From Chaetoderma sp. LZ-2023a (taxonomy: Eukaryota > Mollusca > Caudofoveata > Chaetodermatida > Chaetodermatidae): DNA of 64,000 nucleotides. The stretch is taken from assembly GCA_034401795.1 (NCBI GenBank), contig CM067367.1, forward strand, positions 82,755,426 through 82,819,425, written 5' to 3'. The position numbers and the translations under genes are program-made. Shown one piece after another: positions 44,401 to 56,300 of this stretch. Within the stretch, counting starts at the first letter, position 1, and each line of letters begins with the position of its first letter. The notes beneath the pieces are model-generated. The model was not told where the DNA came from. It did not search any database and was given only the letters and a program-made list of their open reading frames with translations.

Positions 44401-45414
44401 ATCAAGCAGACCCCAACCAGCCTTTGCAGTGGTCTTTCATTTGCAGTCCAATTTCAAGACAACCCTATATGCAAGCTGATGAATATTTGGAAACTAATTT
44501 AACTGGACCCTATGGGAGCAACAGCGAACTGAGTTTTTCAAATTTTGTCTTTCGGGTTCAAATGGTTAAAGCAGTAAATCTAGTTTAAGTAAGTGTCTAG
44601 ACAAAAAGAAAACATAAGCAAGAGGGTCTTGTATGACAATTCTCATGGAATGAATAATTTATTGCATTACTCAGGCATGATGTGACTGTTTTATTAGCTG
44701 TGAATACGTGAATATCATGTTACATCGCAGGACCTGGCTATGTTTAATGGTGCTGAAACAATATGTCAAACTTAGAAGTTAGATGGCTGGCTTTCCAACA
44801 TTCTATTAAATATAGTAAATGTAGCAGTGCCAGATGAAAAATAAAAGGAGAAACTCATCACATATGTCAGTCGCACGTTAATCCAGAATGTAAATCTCTT
44901 CTCAGTAACCCTATTTAAAGGCATTAAAATGCAAAGGGTTAATGTTTGCTATGCTCATGCTATAAGTGTGGTCATAACCCATTAAGGAGAACACCACAAT
45001 CTAAAAGATTTTATCAGTAAATAGTATGTCAAAAATATCAGTTATGATTAAAGCATTTGTTGAGAGTTTTGCTTGGTAAACACTGAAATTCAGGAGTTTA
45101 ATGTCAGGAGAATGGTTCTAATCTGGCTTACAAAAGCTTAGGTATGTGCTGCTGCTAGTGTATATGTTGCTCATCTGAGTAACAGATTGAAATAAATAAA
45201 TTAGAGCAATAAGTAGCCAGTGACCTATAGGCAGATCCATGCCTAGGTGTGCAAACAACTGGTTTTCATGCTCCTGGCAATTACTATTTCTAACCATTTC
45301 ATCCTCAAGGCCGGTGAAAGGATTAACTGAGGCAAATATGTTTTTTATACCAGAGCCCCGCTTTCACCTGAATGGGGAAGCCATTTGAACTCAGGGTAAA
45401 GCAGCCTAAAATCA
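44401..45414. other. Unassigned DNA
   Basis: 44450-44530 has a B-like half core (GCTGATGAATATTTGGAAAC then TAATTTAACTGGACC). No gene in the rest. Confidence 0.55.
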
Positions 45415-45690
45415 CGCCTTACCATAGAGATGCCTACAGGTATGACTGCAAACAGTCCAGGTGTCAAGGACATATTCTTTTCTTGATAAACAGAGATGCC
45501 TACAAGTGTGACTGTAAACAGTCCAGGTATCAAAAACATATTCTTTTCTTGATAAGGCCTTACCACAGCGATGCCTATGACTGCAAACAGTACAGGTATC
45601 AAGAAGGTATAACATTCTTTTCTAAAATCAAGGGCCTTTGCATGATGATGCCTATGACTGCAAACAGTACAGGTATCAAACACATCTCAA
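45415..45690. repeat. Tandem repeat, about 4-5 units of 60-75 bp
   Basis: Units marked by GATGCCTACAGGTATGACTG then CAAACAGTCCAGGTGTCAAG, and in several units CATATTCTTTTCTTGATAA. Spacing is uneven, from about 58 to 75 bp. Frames through the array simply echo the repeat. Confidence 0.85.
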
Positions 45691-46499
45691 TATTATCATT
45701 ATGATCAACAATTTAAAGCTGAGCATTGGTATCAAGGACCATTGTGTGCAAATTGGATGTCAGATAGTTTTATCTTGCATTTATAATCAGGTTGTGTTTC
45801 TCTTGGCAAGTAAATATGAAATGCACTGGTCATTCTTCAGATTCAGATGACTGTTTATCTGTTATATTTATCAAAGACAAAAAGCAGGGTTGCATTTACA
45901 CTTATGTAAATTTTGCCCTGCCTCGAGCAGTGGAATATCATCATTTCAAAATAGATACAATTGCATTAATTACTTTTCTAATTAGACCTAATTGTCTGCT
46001 GTTGAGCCTTTCTACCGCATATTTCATGCATATTTCTTAGTGCTTGTTTCAGTAAGATATCAAATATTGTTTGTTGAATGGAACAATGTATTTTTTCAAT
46101 GTGTAGTTTTGCCAGATGGCTTATCATCGGTAGAATATATGTCTTTTATTACTAACACCGGTTATATGCTCATTTAAGATAAATGGAGCATATTGCACAT
46201 TGATATATTGGTGACTGGTTTTGTGATGCACATTCATATGATTCATGGTGTGCCACTATGTATAACAATTAAAAGATGATGATGCATGTTTCATCTGTAA
46301 TATACCAGTTCTCATCCCAACCTATGAGTTGAAACATTCAGTGTGCATGTCAGAAGAGCTGACATCTAAGTGAGAAGAATATTTTTCACAGTGCTACGAA
46401 AGTATTAAATTTGGAAACATAGAAATATGAAACTTACGGTGCTGAACGTATAATACTTATGGTTATGTTGGTTTTCAGTTGTAGAATAATTCACATTCC
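45691..46499. other. Unassigned DNA
   Basis: Short frames only (45792-46177 region), with no recognisable domain. No repeats seen. Confidence 0.55.
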
Positions 46500-48982
46500 T
46501 TTAGACAAATTGGCTGATTGGCTTCGCATGAACAAACTTGAATCTCTACAACCTAAGTATGCTTCCAGCCAAATATAAGTGAAATCGACCTAGCAGTTCT
46601 AGAAGACATTTTAAATTCCCCATTGCTTTAGTATGGGAACTTTTGACAAGCAAATGATCCAAGACGGCCACCAAACCGTTTATCCGACAGTTTCGAAAAT
46701 TGCAAATTTGAGATCAGAATACCAAAAAGCATATATAAAACCAATTTCAGTCTCAAAATCCATCAAATAAAAAAAAACATATGGCCACCACACATGCTGT
46801 ATTTTGATTGGCCCACTACGCCCATGTTTATTGACGGATTAACTTTCCTTGAACAAAGTTTAATGGCCCTTAGTCCCTAATCACATCTGCCAAATTTCAG
46901 CCAAAAATCAAAATGGCCACCGGGCAAATTGGCCGATCGGCTTCGTTTGAATGAACTTGAATCCCTACACCCTAAGGATGCTTCCTGCCATATATAATTG
47001 AAATCGGCCCAGTAGTTATCGAGAAGACATTTTAAATTTCCCATTGCTTTAGTATGGGAGCTTTTGGCGGGAAAATGATCCAAGAATGGCGCCAAACCGT
47101 TTATCCGACAGTTTTGAAAATTGCAAATTTGAGATCAGAATACCAAAAAACAAATATAAAACCAATTTCAGCCTCAAAATCCATCAAATAAAAAAAACCA
47201 ATATGGCCACCAAACATGCTGTATTTTGATTGGCCCACTGCGCCCATGTTTATTGACGGATTAACTTTTCTTGAACAAAGTTTAATGGCCCTTAGTCCCT
47301 AATCATATCTGCCAAATTTCAGCCTGATCCCTTCAGCAGTTCTGGAGTATAAGTCGTGTTCGCTAAAACTAGGTCAACCAAAATGCCCGCCGAACCATTT
47401 GACCAATCAAGTTCCCTTGAACAAACTTCGTTCAGCTCTTGCCCTATATCATATTTCATGGGGTTTGCTTCAATCCACCAAGCGGTTTCGGAGAAGAAGA
47501 TTTTTAAAGACATTTCTAAAAATTGGCCAAAATTCAAGATGGCCACTGGCCAAACTGGCAGATCGGCTTCGTTTGAACGAACTTGAATCCCTACACCCTA
47601 AGGATGCTTCCTGCCATATATAATTTAAATCGGCCCAGTAGTTATCGAGAAGACATTTTAAATTTCCCATTGCTTTAGCATGGGAGCTTTTGGCGGGAAA
47701 ATGATCCAAGATGGCCGCCAAACCGTTTACTCGACAGTTTTGATAACTGCAAATTTGTGGTCAGAATACCCAAATACATATATAAAACCAAATTCAGCCT
47801 CAAAATTCATCAAATAAAAAAATCCAATATGGCCGCCAAACATGCTGTAATTTGATTGGCCCACTGCGGCCATGTTTTTTGACGCATCAACTTCCCTTGA
47901 ACAAACTTTAAAGGCCCTTAGTCCCTTATCATATCTGGCAAATTTTGGCACAATCCTTTCAGCGGTTCTGGAGAAGTGGTTTTCGCTAAAACAAAGTCAG
48001 CCAAAATGGCCACCAAGCAAATATGCCAATTAGTGTTACCATAGATGATGTGTTATGAGTATTGAATCAATTCCTCTTGCGGTTTCGGAGAAGATTTTTT
48101 AGTGTTTCTAAAAATTGGCCATTTTGGCAGGCGGCCATCTTGGATTTTGACCGATCCGCTTCATTTGAACAAACTTAGATCTCTATGCCCTATGAATGCT
48201 TCCTCACAAATATAATTGAAATCGGCCCAGTGGTTCTTGAGAAGTCGTTTAAAGAATTCCCCATTGCTTTACTATGGACCCATTGCTTTAATATGGGAGA
48301 CTATGACGGGAAAACAAACCAAGATGGCAGGAAAACCGTTTATCCGACAGTCTCGAAAGTGGGATATTTGAACTGGCCACACTGATAAACATATATAAAG
48401 CAATTTTCGCCATCAAAATACATCAAATACAAAAAAGCCAATATGACCAAGAAATGCTAAATTTTGATTGGTTGATGGTGGCCATGTTTTTTAACGAACA
48501 AACTTCCCTTGAACAAACTTGAATGGACCTTGGTCCCTAAGCATATTTACCAAATTTCAGGTCTATCTATTCAGCGGTTCGGGAGAAGTCGTTTTCGCGA
48601 AAACTATGTCATCCAAGATGGCCACCAGGAAAATCGGCCAATCAGGTTGCTTTGAACAAACTTGGGTCTACAGTTGCAGTAGATGATGTGTTATGAGTTT
48701 TGAATCAATTCCTCCAGCGGTTTCGGAGAAGATTTTTTAAAGTGTTTCTAAAAATCGGCCATTTTGCCCGTCAGCCATCTTGGATTTTGGCTGATCGGCT
48801 TCGTTTGAACAAACTTGAATCTCTATGCCCTAGGGATGCTTCGTGCCAAATATAATTCAAATTGGCCCAGTGGTTCTTGAGAAGTCGTTTAAAGAAAAAG
48901 TTGATGGACGACAGACGACACACAGACGACAGACGGTCGCCATCGCATAAGCTCACTTGGCCATTCTGGCCAGGTGAGCTAA
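46500..48982 (+). mobile_element. Array element H7 (long-period units)
   Basis: About four units of roughly 600 bp. Each contains GAACAAACTTGAATC, ATATATAATTGAAATCGGCC, TTCCCATTGCTTTAGTATGG, CAAAATGGCC/CCAAGATGGC, TTATCCGACAGTTT, ACATATATAAAACC, and AGCGGTTTCGGAGAAGATTT. It ends GTTGATGGACGACAGACGAC, ACAGACGGTC, the box GCCATCGCATAA and a 13-bp-stem hairpin (48950-48980) followed by AA. The 3' end is the same as H2 although the internal unit is different. Confidence 0.85.
48950..48980 (+). terminator. 3'-terminal hairpin of element H7
   Basis: AGCTCACTTGGCC and GGCCAGGTGAGCT around a five-base loop, identical in the stem to 9226-9256. It is a mobile-element end, not a transcription terminator. 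Confidence 0.8.
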
Positions 48983-50097
48983 AAATGTGTGATTGTCAAA
49001 TTCAGGTCATTCTGTTTTTACATGGTGGATTGATGTTATTTCAATAACAGCCAGACACACGGCTTGATCATGAAAAATGCTTATGATGTAACAACTGATG
49101 TGTCAACTGAAGGGGGAGGTAGTGTTTACTGACCTACTGACCTCGCACAGAAAAAGAAGACACATTCTTTAGGGGGTAGATGGAGAAATACCGCCAAGCA
49201 ACATCATATTAATGTACTGGGCATTAAAACTCGATTGTTGTGTTTAGAGTCTTTAGTGTTGCTCGTGCACAGTTTGGGCTCTGAACATATATTTCTATAG
49301 TAGCGACATTAACTATATCTGTGTTAATCTCTTCCCTCACAATGTTGTAATGGGCCAGCTAGAGAAGTTTGGCTATGATTTAGAGACTGAAATTTATGAA
49401 TTACAGTTGCTCATTCGACTGGTCAGATGAATTGTATAGCAAATAACAAAATCCAGAGTATTTGATGATGATTGCAAATTGAATATCAAGGCGTTGTATG
49501 TGTACTTCTCTAGTAGCTTTACAATGAAGTTTCGTGATTTGTTCGCTTCTAGGCTTATTTTCCACATTAAGCCACATGTTTCTTGATTACATGTACCTCA
49601 GGAGCTTATAATATTGATGCTTTTTATATTAGATCGGTTTGAAGTTATCCATAGTCGTTTACACTTTTTTGCCTCTACTGAGAGTTAATCTACAACAGTA
49701 GAATTGGATCAAGCAGCATAAACAGTAACATAGCATCAAGTTGGAAAATACATAAAACAGATTTTGCTATTTAATAAGACATTGTTTTTGAATTGGAAAT
49801 CTTGGGGCATTCACACATAAGGACAGTGTGCATCTACTAAGCAAAATATTGTTAGTTAATAGCCTCTTATACAAAAGAGGTCATAGTTTGAGGTGTCATT
49901 TGGGAACTTTTCTTGTCCCACCCTAATTTGGGATTACTGTGCTGTGCACTCAATTTAGCTTGAAGACTGATCTCAGCAAGTCATGACACGTCTGTCATGT
50001 AACTCCGGCTTCCAGTGGTGATTGGCTAGAATTACAGTCAAACATCTAACTTCCACTTTCAGGTAAGTTCTCGTTTAGCCAATAAATTAGCTGTTTG
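48983..50097. other. Unassigned DNA
   Basis: No gene, array or palindrome recognised. Confidence 0.55.
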
Positions 50098-50280
50098 ATT
50101 GCTTGCAAGCCACCAGACAATAATTTCAATGGGCAATAACTCTGGACTTGCTGACTATTTTAAAAACAATTTGACTGAAAGTTGTTCGTGGTTAAGCGAC
50201 CAACAATTTTCAGTCAAATTGTTTTCAAAATATTCAGCATCTCCGGAGTTAAACCCCATGGAAAATGTAGTCTGCAGAAA
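50098..50280. mobile_element. Foldback family E, copy E2
   Basis: The most complete E copy. CTTGCAAGCCACCAGACAAT and ATTTCAATGGGCAATAACTC on the left are mirrored by GGAGTTAAACCCCATGGAAA on the right. The core is AACAATTTGACTGAAAGTTG / complement. Confidence 0.85.
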
Positions 50281-50419
50281 TCATTAAGCAAACAGTTAAT
50301 AAGCAAGAACGCAAAGCAGATATTGTTAAAATTCTACAAATAAGCGTTTTACATTTCAAGATAGATATCCTCTATAGATATGGATAATTATTGGATTTTG
50401 TATCTCTGCCCTTCCAATT

Positions 50420-50745
50420 TCAAGCTAAGCTCTGCCAACTATTTGCGGATGTTGGAATATATTTGAAACTTGCAAGCCGAAGCATCTAAATGTGGGGTGA
50501 GAGTGGAGATGTTTCTGTCCATTGAAGCGACAGCTACCAGTAAAGTTAGTTTCGAAATATTCAACAGAATGTTTTTTAATTGTCAAGGGAATTTTTACTC
50601 TGTGTGATATTTTGTACACTTTCATGACACTCTTCGCTTTTCACAATGGAGCTACGACATTTTTTATTGTGACGTCGGGTAACAGGTAAGTTGTGACATA
50701 TTTGCAGATTATGACATCAGATGCTTGAGTGACAGATCGGAACAC
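50420..50745. mobile_element. Foldback family B, copy 14 (diverged)
   Basis: AAGCTAAGCTCTGCC at the left, CAGCTACCAGTAAAGTTAGT then TTCGAAATATTCAACAGAAT, then TGTGACGTCGGGTAACAGG and GATGCTTGAGTGACAGATC at the right. Confidence 0.7.
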
Positions 50746-51021
50746 TCCATTCATAAAATTTATTTTGTACCAATCAGTCAACTATTAAATTGAATCAAAA
50801 ATAATTTTCAAAGATGATTTTCTATGCCAACAAATATTGAGTCTGCTGATTGACATAGATTGACTATGTTTAACAGCTTGTATGTAAGACAGTCTGGCTT
50901 TCAGAAATGCGCGAGAAGACCTGAGTTTGACGTAATAATTAAACTTTCAAAAAAATCAGACAAGTTGAATTTCATTCAATGAGTCTAAACGCGCAGTCAA
51001 TCAACAGTCATCCTTTAAGCC
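50746..51021. other. Unassigned AT-rich DNA
   Basis: No feature recognised. Confidence 0.5.
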
Positions 51022-51239
51022 TTTAACCATTTAATGATGAAATTTGGTAAAGAAAATTTTAATATCTGCCTATTGAATGTCCATTTACAGGACAAGATAA
51101 TATAACTTTTGAAAATTTATCACTAGAATGACTGTGTTAAATTTTCAAAAATTGTATTCTCTTGGCTTGTAAATGGACATTCCACAAGACAGACCATAAC
51201 ATATGCTGGTTTTGACCGGTATGACCATTACAGGGTTAA
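51022..51239. mobile_element. Foldback MITE family A, copy 15
   Basis: TTAACCATTTAATGATGAAA on the left and GTATGACCATTACAGGGTTAA on the right, with a reduced centre (GAATGACTGTGTTAAATTTT). The minisatellite starts at the very next bases. Confidence 0.85.
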
Positions 51240-52236
51240 TGGTCAGGTCTGCTGTGTACAATACAGCAAGGTTGCTTTGTACAATACAGCAAGGTTACTG
51301 TGTACAATACAGCAAGGTTGTTGTGTACAATACAGCAAGGTTGCTGTGTACAATACTTGTACAATACAGCAAGGTTGCTGTGTACAATACAGCAAGGTTG
51401 CTGTGTACAATACAGCAAGGTTGCTGTGTACAATACAGCAAGGCTGCTCTGTACAATACAGCAAGGTTGCTGTGTACAATACAGCAAGGCTGCTTTGTAC
51501 AATACAGCAAGGTTGCTGTGTACAATATAGCAAGGTTGCTGTGTACAATATAGCAAGGTTGCTGTGTACAATACAGCAAGGTTGCTGTGTACATACAGCA
51601 AGGTTGTTGTGTACAATACAGCAAGGTTGCTGTGTACAATACAGCAAGGTTGCTGTGTACAATACAGCAAGGTTGCTGTGTACAATACAGCAAGGTTGTT
51701 GTGTACAATACAGCAAGGTTGTTGTGTACAATACAGCAAGGTTGCTGTGTACAATACAGCAAGGTTGCTGTGTACAATACAGCAAGGCTGCTTTGTACAA
51801 TACAGCAAGGTTGCTGTGTACAATATAGCAAGGTTGCTGTGTACAATATAGCAAGGCTGCTGTGTACAATACAGCAAGGTTGCTGTGTACAATACAGCAA
51901 GGTTGCTGTGTACAATATAGCAAGGCTGCTGTGTACAATACAGCAAGGCTGCTGTGTACAATACAGCAAGGCTGCTGTGTACAATACTGCAAGGCTGCTG
52001 TGTACAATACTGCAAAGCTGCTGTGTACAATACAGCAAGGCTGCTGTGTACAATATGCTGTGTACAATACAGCAAGGCTGCTGTGTACAATATAGCAAGG
52101 CTGCTGTGTACATACAGCAAGGCTGCTTTGTACAATACAGCAAGGCTGCTGTGTACAATACAGCAAGGCTGCTGTGTACAATACTGCAAGGCTGCTGTGT
52201 ACATACAGCAAGGCTGCTGTGTACATAAAGCAAGGC
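51240..52236. repeat. 23-bp minisatellite, about 43 units
   Basis: Consensus GTTGCTGTGTACAATACAGC then AAG. Each unit can fold by pairing TTGCTGT with ACAGCAA. Units in the left half mostly read AAGGTTGC, those right of about 51850 mostly AAGGCTGC. Some units have lost bases (at about 51590, 52055, 52110, 52200). Because 23 is not a multiple of three, long repeat-derived frames of over 300 codons are open on both strands; they are not genes. Confidence 0.97.
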
Positions 52237-52330
52237 TGTAGAATATTTCGAAGATAATTCAATTGGAAGACATCGCTGCCTTAGGCAACAATGTCTTCCA
52301 ATACAATTAAGTTCAAAATATTCAACAGTA
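52237..52330. mobile_element. Small foldback (B-like core variant)
   Basis: AATTCAATTGGAAGACATCG then CTGCC...GGCAACAATGTCTTCC forms a hairpin. GTAGAATATTTCGAAG and TTCAAAATATTCAACAG are the outer arms. Same type as about 43335-43420. Confidence 0.75.
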
Positions 52331-52895
52331 GGGTTTATTTTATTTTGGAAACATTTAAGTTATTTCTGGCCTGTATTGTATCCATGTAAACTCTAACCAA
52401 TATCCCATTCTAGCTAAAGTTATTTCTTAATTCAAGTTATTTCCAACTTTTAATCTACAAACTTTGTATCAATAGCACATTTCTTACTTTTATTGTAATT
52501 TTCTTTCAGATAAAATCAATACAAGAGGCCTTGAAATTATGGGGGGAAAAATGATTGGGTGGGTGAGTGAATGGATGGCGCTGGACAGATAGATGAACTG
52601 GCCCATATGGATGAACTGACAGATGGATGGACAGACATATGAATGGATTGGCAGGCAGACTGGCGGATGGATGGGCAGATGGATGGATGGAGCCAAATAT
52701 TTATGATATACAATGTTGCAAATATTACAGTGAATATGATACAATCCAATTCAGATTCAAGCGATCACATATGTCAATCAAATTATTTTCAAACTATATA
52801 GCACGAGTAGATCAAACAATAATGATGAAAAAATTACAGGAATGAATGAGCTACATATACAGGTAACCATGTCAACCATGAAACATCTCCACTAC
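52331..52895. repeat. Unassigned DNA with degenerate (GGAT)n
   Basis: A degenerate tetranucleotide tract (about 52545-52695: GATGGATGG, GACAGATAG, GGCAGGCAGAC). The rest is unassigned. Confidence 0.7.
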
Positions 52896-53073
52896 AAGAG
52901 TGAAGATGATGAATGACAATGATAAGGATGATGATGACGATGGTGATGATGATGATGATGATGATGATGGTGAGGATGATGATGGTGAGGATGATGATGG
53001 TGATGGTGATGATGATGATGCTGAGGATATGAGGATGATGCTGAGGAGGAGGATGATGATGATGATGCTGAGG

Positions 53074-53110
<37 letters not shown>

Positions 53111-53162
53111 GGAGGAGGAGGAGGAGGAGGAGGAGGAGGAGGAGGAGGAGGAGGAGGAGGAG
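52896..53162. repeat. Compound (GAT)n-(GGA)n triplet tract
   Basis: GATGATGATG-type repeats with GGT/GAG interruptions change to about 18 uninterrupted GGA at 53110-53162. The Asp/Met, Ser and His runs in the six frames are artefacts. Confidence 0.95.
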
Positions 53163-53211
53163 TATATTAGACATGTATTTAACTGTCTGGCAGCTGAATT
53201 TCTGCTGACAA

Positions 53212-53375
53212 CATTTTCCATATGCTGAATATATTGAAAACAATTTGACTGAAAGTTGTTGGTGGCTAAGTCACCAGCAACTTTCAGTCAAATTGTTTTC
53301 AAAATATTCAACCGGTCCAGAGTTATTGCCCATGGAAATTCTTGTCTGGTGGCTTGCAGCAGTCAGAGAGTTACA
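53212..53375. mobile_element. Foldback family E, copy E3
   Basis: Core AACAATTTGACTGAAAGTTG then TTGGTGGC / GTCACCAGCAACTTTCAG, followed by CCAGAGTTATTGCCCATGGA and GTCTGGTGGCTTGCAGC. The outer left arm is missing because the triplet repeat region precedes it. Confidence 0.85.
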
Positions 53376-53639
53376 TTATAGATTAGGTTACAATGCTTAG
53401 AATGGTATTTAGTCTTCCATCCAAATTCTGTAAATGTATCAGGTAAGAAGAAAAATCAGACATAGCCGAAACTTACAGCTTTGTCTTAATAAATTTTCTT
53501 TTTGAATTTTTTTCTGGATCAAAGTCAACCGTATATTATCCTAATTTACTGGAAAAACATTTCTTGTGTTACAATGAGGTAAATAACATATGTTGACATT
53601 TATCTAGGAAATAGTCAAGTATGTAGTTTCATGTAGCAG
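53376..53639. other. Unassigned DNA
   Basis: No feature recognised. Confidence 0.5.
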
Positions 53640-53945
53640 CTGATGAATCCAATCTATCACTCGAGTATATGATGTCATAATGAATTACATCACATGCAGG
53701 CTGATGTCACGATCATAATTGACAGAAAATACTCAGTCATGAAGCTGAAATCATCCGTCAAGTGTACAAATTGAATTTCTTTGATGGAATTACTATTTAG
53801 CAAATATTCCATAAGCAGCAAAAGCACCCAGTTAAATTAGTTTCAATATATTCAACAGCTTAGCTGAATAGTTTGCTTGCAAATAGGAGTCTGAAAAGTC
53901 AGGAGACAAAGTATATAAATCGATTCAAGCACACCAGGCTGGTAG
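53640..53945. mobile_element. Foldback family B, copy 15 (partial)
   Basis: CACTCGAGTATATGATGTCA, TTACATCACATGCAGGCTGA then TGTCACGATCATAATTG, a core reduced to its right arm, and AGTATATAAATCGATTC. The tail is cut before the GGAGCTTAGC segment. Confidence 0.75.
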
Positions 53946-54027
53946 CCAGGAATTGAAAGTAGGGTGTCCACAAACAATGAATATATGTCTTATAACTCTC
54001 CAAGTTAGAACATTTCAAATTTACTGG

Positions 54028-54236
54028 TTAATCTTTAGCACTCTGATGTCAATATTCTATCTTTTACGGTGTCAGTAGCAAAGAAACTGGTGTACATTTG
54101 TCAACAATTTTGCTGGAAGATGTTGCTGTTTATGACAGCACCATCTCCCAACAAATTTGTTGAAAAATGAACACCAGTTCATCTTTTAATTTAATTTGAA
54201 AATTAACAATTTTGACACCAGAGTGGTAAGGGTTAA
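54028..54236. mobile_element. TTAA-flanked MITE family D, copy D3
   Basis: 209 bp from TTAA to TTAA. Inner hairpin GGAAGATGTTGCTG...CAGCACCATCTCCC is complete, making D3 the longest copy. Ends GCACTCTGATGTCAATATTC and TTTGACACCAGAGTGGTAAG. Confidence 0.85.
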
Positions 54237-54347
54237 ATTGGTAAAGTTCTTGTAAATTTTAACCTGTCCTTGTTAATTTCTGACTTTCTATTTGTCCAAA
54301 ATGGAATTAACCCATCCAAAAGACGGGTGGACGGATCTCTGGCTAAC

Positions 54348-54557
54348 TAAACGAAATCACGGATTTCTTTTTTCATGAAGGTTGTTATACTTACCTCACG
54401 AACACTATAATATTTCCTAAATATCGACCTTGACTCAATAACCCCAGATTAAAAAAGATGTGCCCTTAAATGGGCAGGTAGACAGGTGAGTCAGCCGGAT
54501 GGCGGCCCCAACCTCGCGCATGTGCAGACTGTCATTGCTTCAGCTTGACTATTGGCC
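54348..54557 (-). repeat. DIRS element right terminal repeat
   Basis: Bases 54388-54557 (ATACTTACCTCACG, TTTCCTAAATATCGACC, AACCCCAGATTAAAAAAGAT, GGGCAGGTAGACAGGTGA, CAGCCGGATGGCGGCCCC) are the inverted copy of 61172-61345. The outer 40 bases (54348-54387, AAACGAAATCACGGATTTCT) have no match in the other terminal repeat but recur inverted in the internal complementary region. Confidence 0.88.
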
Positions 54558-54623
54558 AACATATGCAACTTAAAAGCCTAAAGACTGAGCCTCTGTGGGG
54601 CGGAGAGGCTGGGTCCATGTTAG

Positions 54624-54712
54624 GGAGGTAAGTATAACAACTCTCTCATGAAAAAAGAAATCCGTGATTTCGTTTATTTCACTTCAAGAGATATACTTAT
54701 CTCCCTAAGACT
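54624..54712 (-). repeat. DIRS internal complementary region (ICR)
   Basis: Two segments are fused here. 54624-54676 (TTAGGGAGGTAAGTATAACA ... ATCCGTGATTTCGTTTA) is the inverse complement of the element's one outer end (54348-54398). 54677-54712 (TTTCACTTCAAGAGATATAC then TTATCTCCCTAA) is the inverse complement of the other outer end (61331-61362). The segment is thus the complement of the two ends joined, as in the Dictyostelium DIRS-1 ICR, which is thought to template completion of the circular DNA. It lies just inside the right terminal repeat, as expected. Confidence 0.88.
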
Positions 54713-54719
54713 TTGATAT

Positions 54720-55258
54720 TGCCAGAATTTTTAAGAGAATTTGGTGGGAGGGAGGCGAGTTCAAAAAGACAAGCTCATCCCTTGCGTGTTTTTGCACATG
54801 AAGCACTAACATCTGAAATTGTGTGACATACACAATCAGGCAATGATTTGAACATCGGGTAACACAACCGATGGTGAGAGTAATGACTGTATGTCAAATG
54901 CGCTCCCCCCCCCTCCTTTTGGGAAAGGAGAAGCTATGACCTCAATGTCCCATATGCTCTGTAAGTACTGGTGCTAAGTACTACAGGACAAGAGATGAAA
55001 GGCTTCATTTCGTATACTCTCAATAAATGAACCACATAATACACAGGTACCATTACATTATTGTTAAATAAGGGTAAAACATCGTGACAATAAATTATGT
55101 AACAACAAAAGGCAGTACTGACCTTATGCATGAAAGCTGTATCCATCCAGTCCACATCAGTGAAGGAAATATGGTACACGAATATGCGGTTGTTTCCACA
55201 ATTAAAATGTGCTGTCTGAAGACAGCAAGAGCAACTTATCTAGAATATATACACCTGA
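54720..55258 (-). other. DIRS 3' non-coding segment
   Basis: Sequence between the recombinase stop and the ICR. No conserved frame. It includes a short C-run and CTCCTTTTGGGAAAGGAG hairpin at about 54913-54932. Confidence 0.6.
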
Positions 55259-56300
55259 TCATCTTTTGAATATCGATAAGGCAAGAGGATTAGTGGTATC
55301 ACGGAGGTAATGGTCGGTAAAACTTGACTCACAGTGCCACTGAGCTACTGACATAATATCATCCATCGGCACCCAGTTAAACAGCGCGGTGGACGCCACT
55401 ACGTCACGGACACTGTGAGCCTTGGCTAAGTCAACATGTTTACCAGTGGCGGATTTGTGGCAAAATTGAACACATTCTACAATCCACTTAGATATAGTGT
55501 CTTTTGACGCCCTGCCATGGGGTTCAATATAAGACACCCATAACGAGGATGGGTCCGTCAGCCATTCCTGTGTACGTTGTTTGTACATGTTTAATGCGCA
55601 GACTGGACACCATGCTTTTGAATTAGGATCATACCTAGTCAAAGCTGGTAAAACAATTGGTTGACCTGGATATTTCAGACTGGTTCTTAGCCATGAAATT
55701 TACCCTAGGTAGAAACCTAAGGCTTGTAACCACATAACGGCCTGCCTCAGTGGATAAAGCATGAATCTCGCTTCTCCGTCTTGCAGAGGTCACAACAATT
55801 AGAAATACAGTCTTAAGTGTCAACATTTTCATAGAAATGGCACTTAGTGGTTCAAAGGGTTTGTCTGCTAGCACTTGAAGTACTAGAGATAAACTCAGAC
55901 GGAATCGCTGGAAGATTTCTCGGTCTTAGATTACCCATGCCTTTTATTAGTGTTCAATGAACACACTTTGTCACATCCCCTATCAGCCAAGCAAGGGATA
56001 ACTGACATCAAAGCTGACTTGTAGCCAGCAATAGAGTTAGGCTTGAGGCTATAGGCATCATACTGGTAACAGAGGAAATCGGCTACTACCTGAATAGATG
56101 AATCCATTGGATTAACATTTCTGTTTGAGCACCATTCTGCAAATCGATTGATTTTATAGTTATATGCTCTGGAGGTTGACCCTCTTCTGGCTTTTGCCAT
56201 AAACATGGCTGCTTGCTCAGAAAAGCCCTCCTTAACTTCCGATTCCGTGACAACATCCACGCAGTGAATTGGAACATTGACGGGTTGTTGTGAAGGGACT
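55259..56300 (-). pseudogene. DIRS tyrosine recombinase (integrase), frameshifted
   Basis: Core-binding part: STSRAYNYKINRFAEWCSNR and NSIAGYKSALMSVIP (about 56230-55990). A frameshift follows near 55930 (KGMGNLRPRNLPAIPS readable in the other frame), then LADKPFEPLSAISMKMLTLK and LIVVTSARRRSEIHAL containing the first catalytic Arg (about 55870-55755). A second frameshift near 55640 leads to SKWIVECVQFCHKSATG, AHSVRDVVASTALFNW (His-x-x-Arg motif) and a final FTDHYLRD whose Tyr is the expected nucleophile; the frame stops at 55259. The enzyme would integrate the circular DIRS DNA by strand exchange. All catalytic motifs are recognisable, but the frame is broken at least twice. Confidence 0.88.

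Noticed and set aside
45345..45683. Small Cys/His-rich protein on the minus strand
   Set aside because: The Cys/His pattern follows the 60-75-bp tandem repeat and is present in several frames.
51240..52236. CRISPR-like array
   Set aside because: Units are contiguous with no unique spacers, and the window is animal DNA with Penelope, LINE and DIRS elements.
51236..52262. Open frames of 312-339 codons on the minus strand and of up to 213 codons on the plus strand
   Set aside because: They are pure translations of the 23-bp minisatellite in all frames. Composition is the 23-residue echo of three units, with no start context or conserved domain.
52872..53243. Asp/Met-rich, His-rich and Ser-rich proteins
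   Set aside because: Artefacts of the GAT/GGA triplet tract.
54348..54676. A separate 329-bp MITE next to the DIRS element
   Set aside because: Its left part equals the inverted right end of the DIRS element, and its right part plus the following 36 bases match the two DIRS ends joined. A terminal repeat plus ICR explains all of this with one element.
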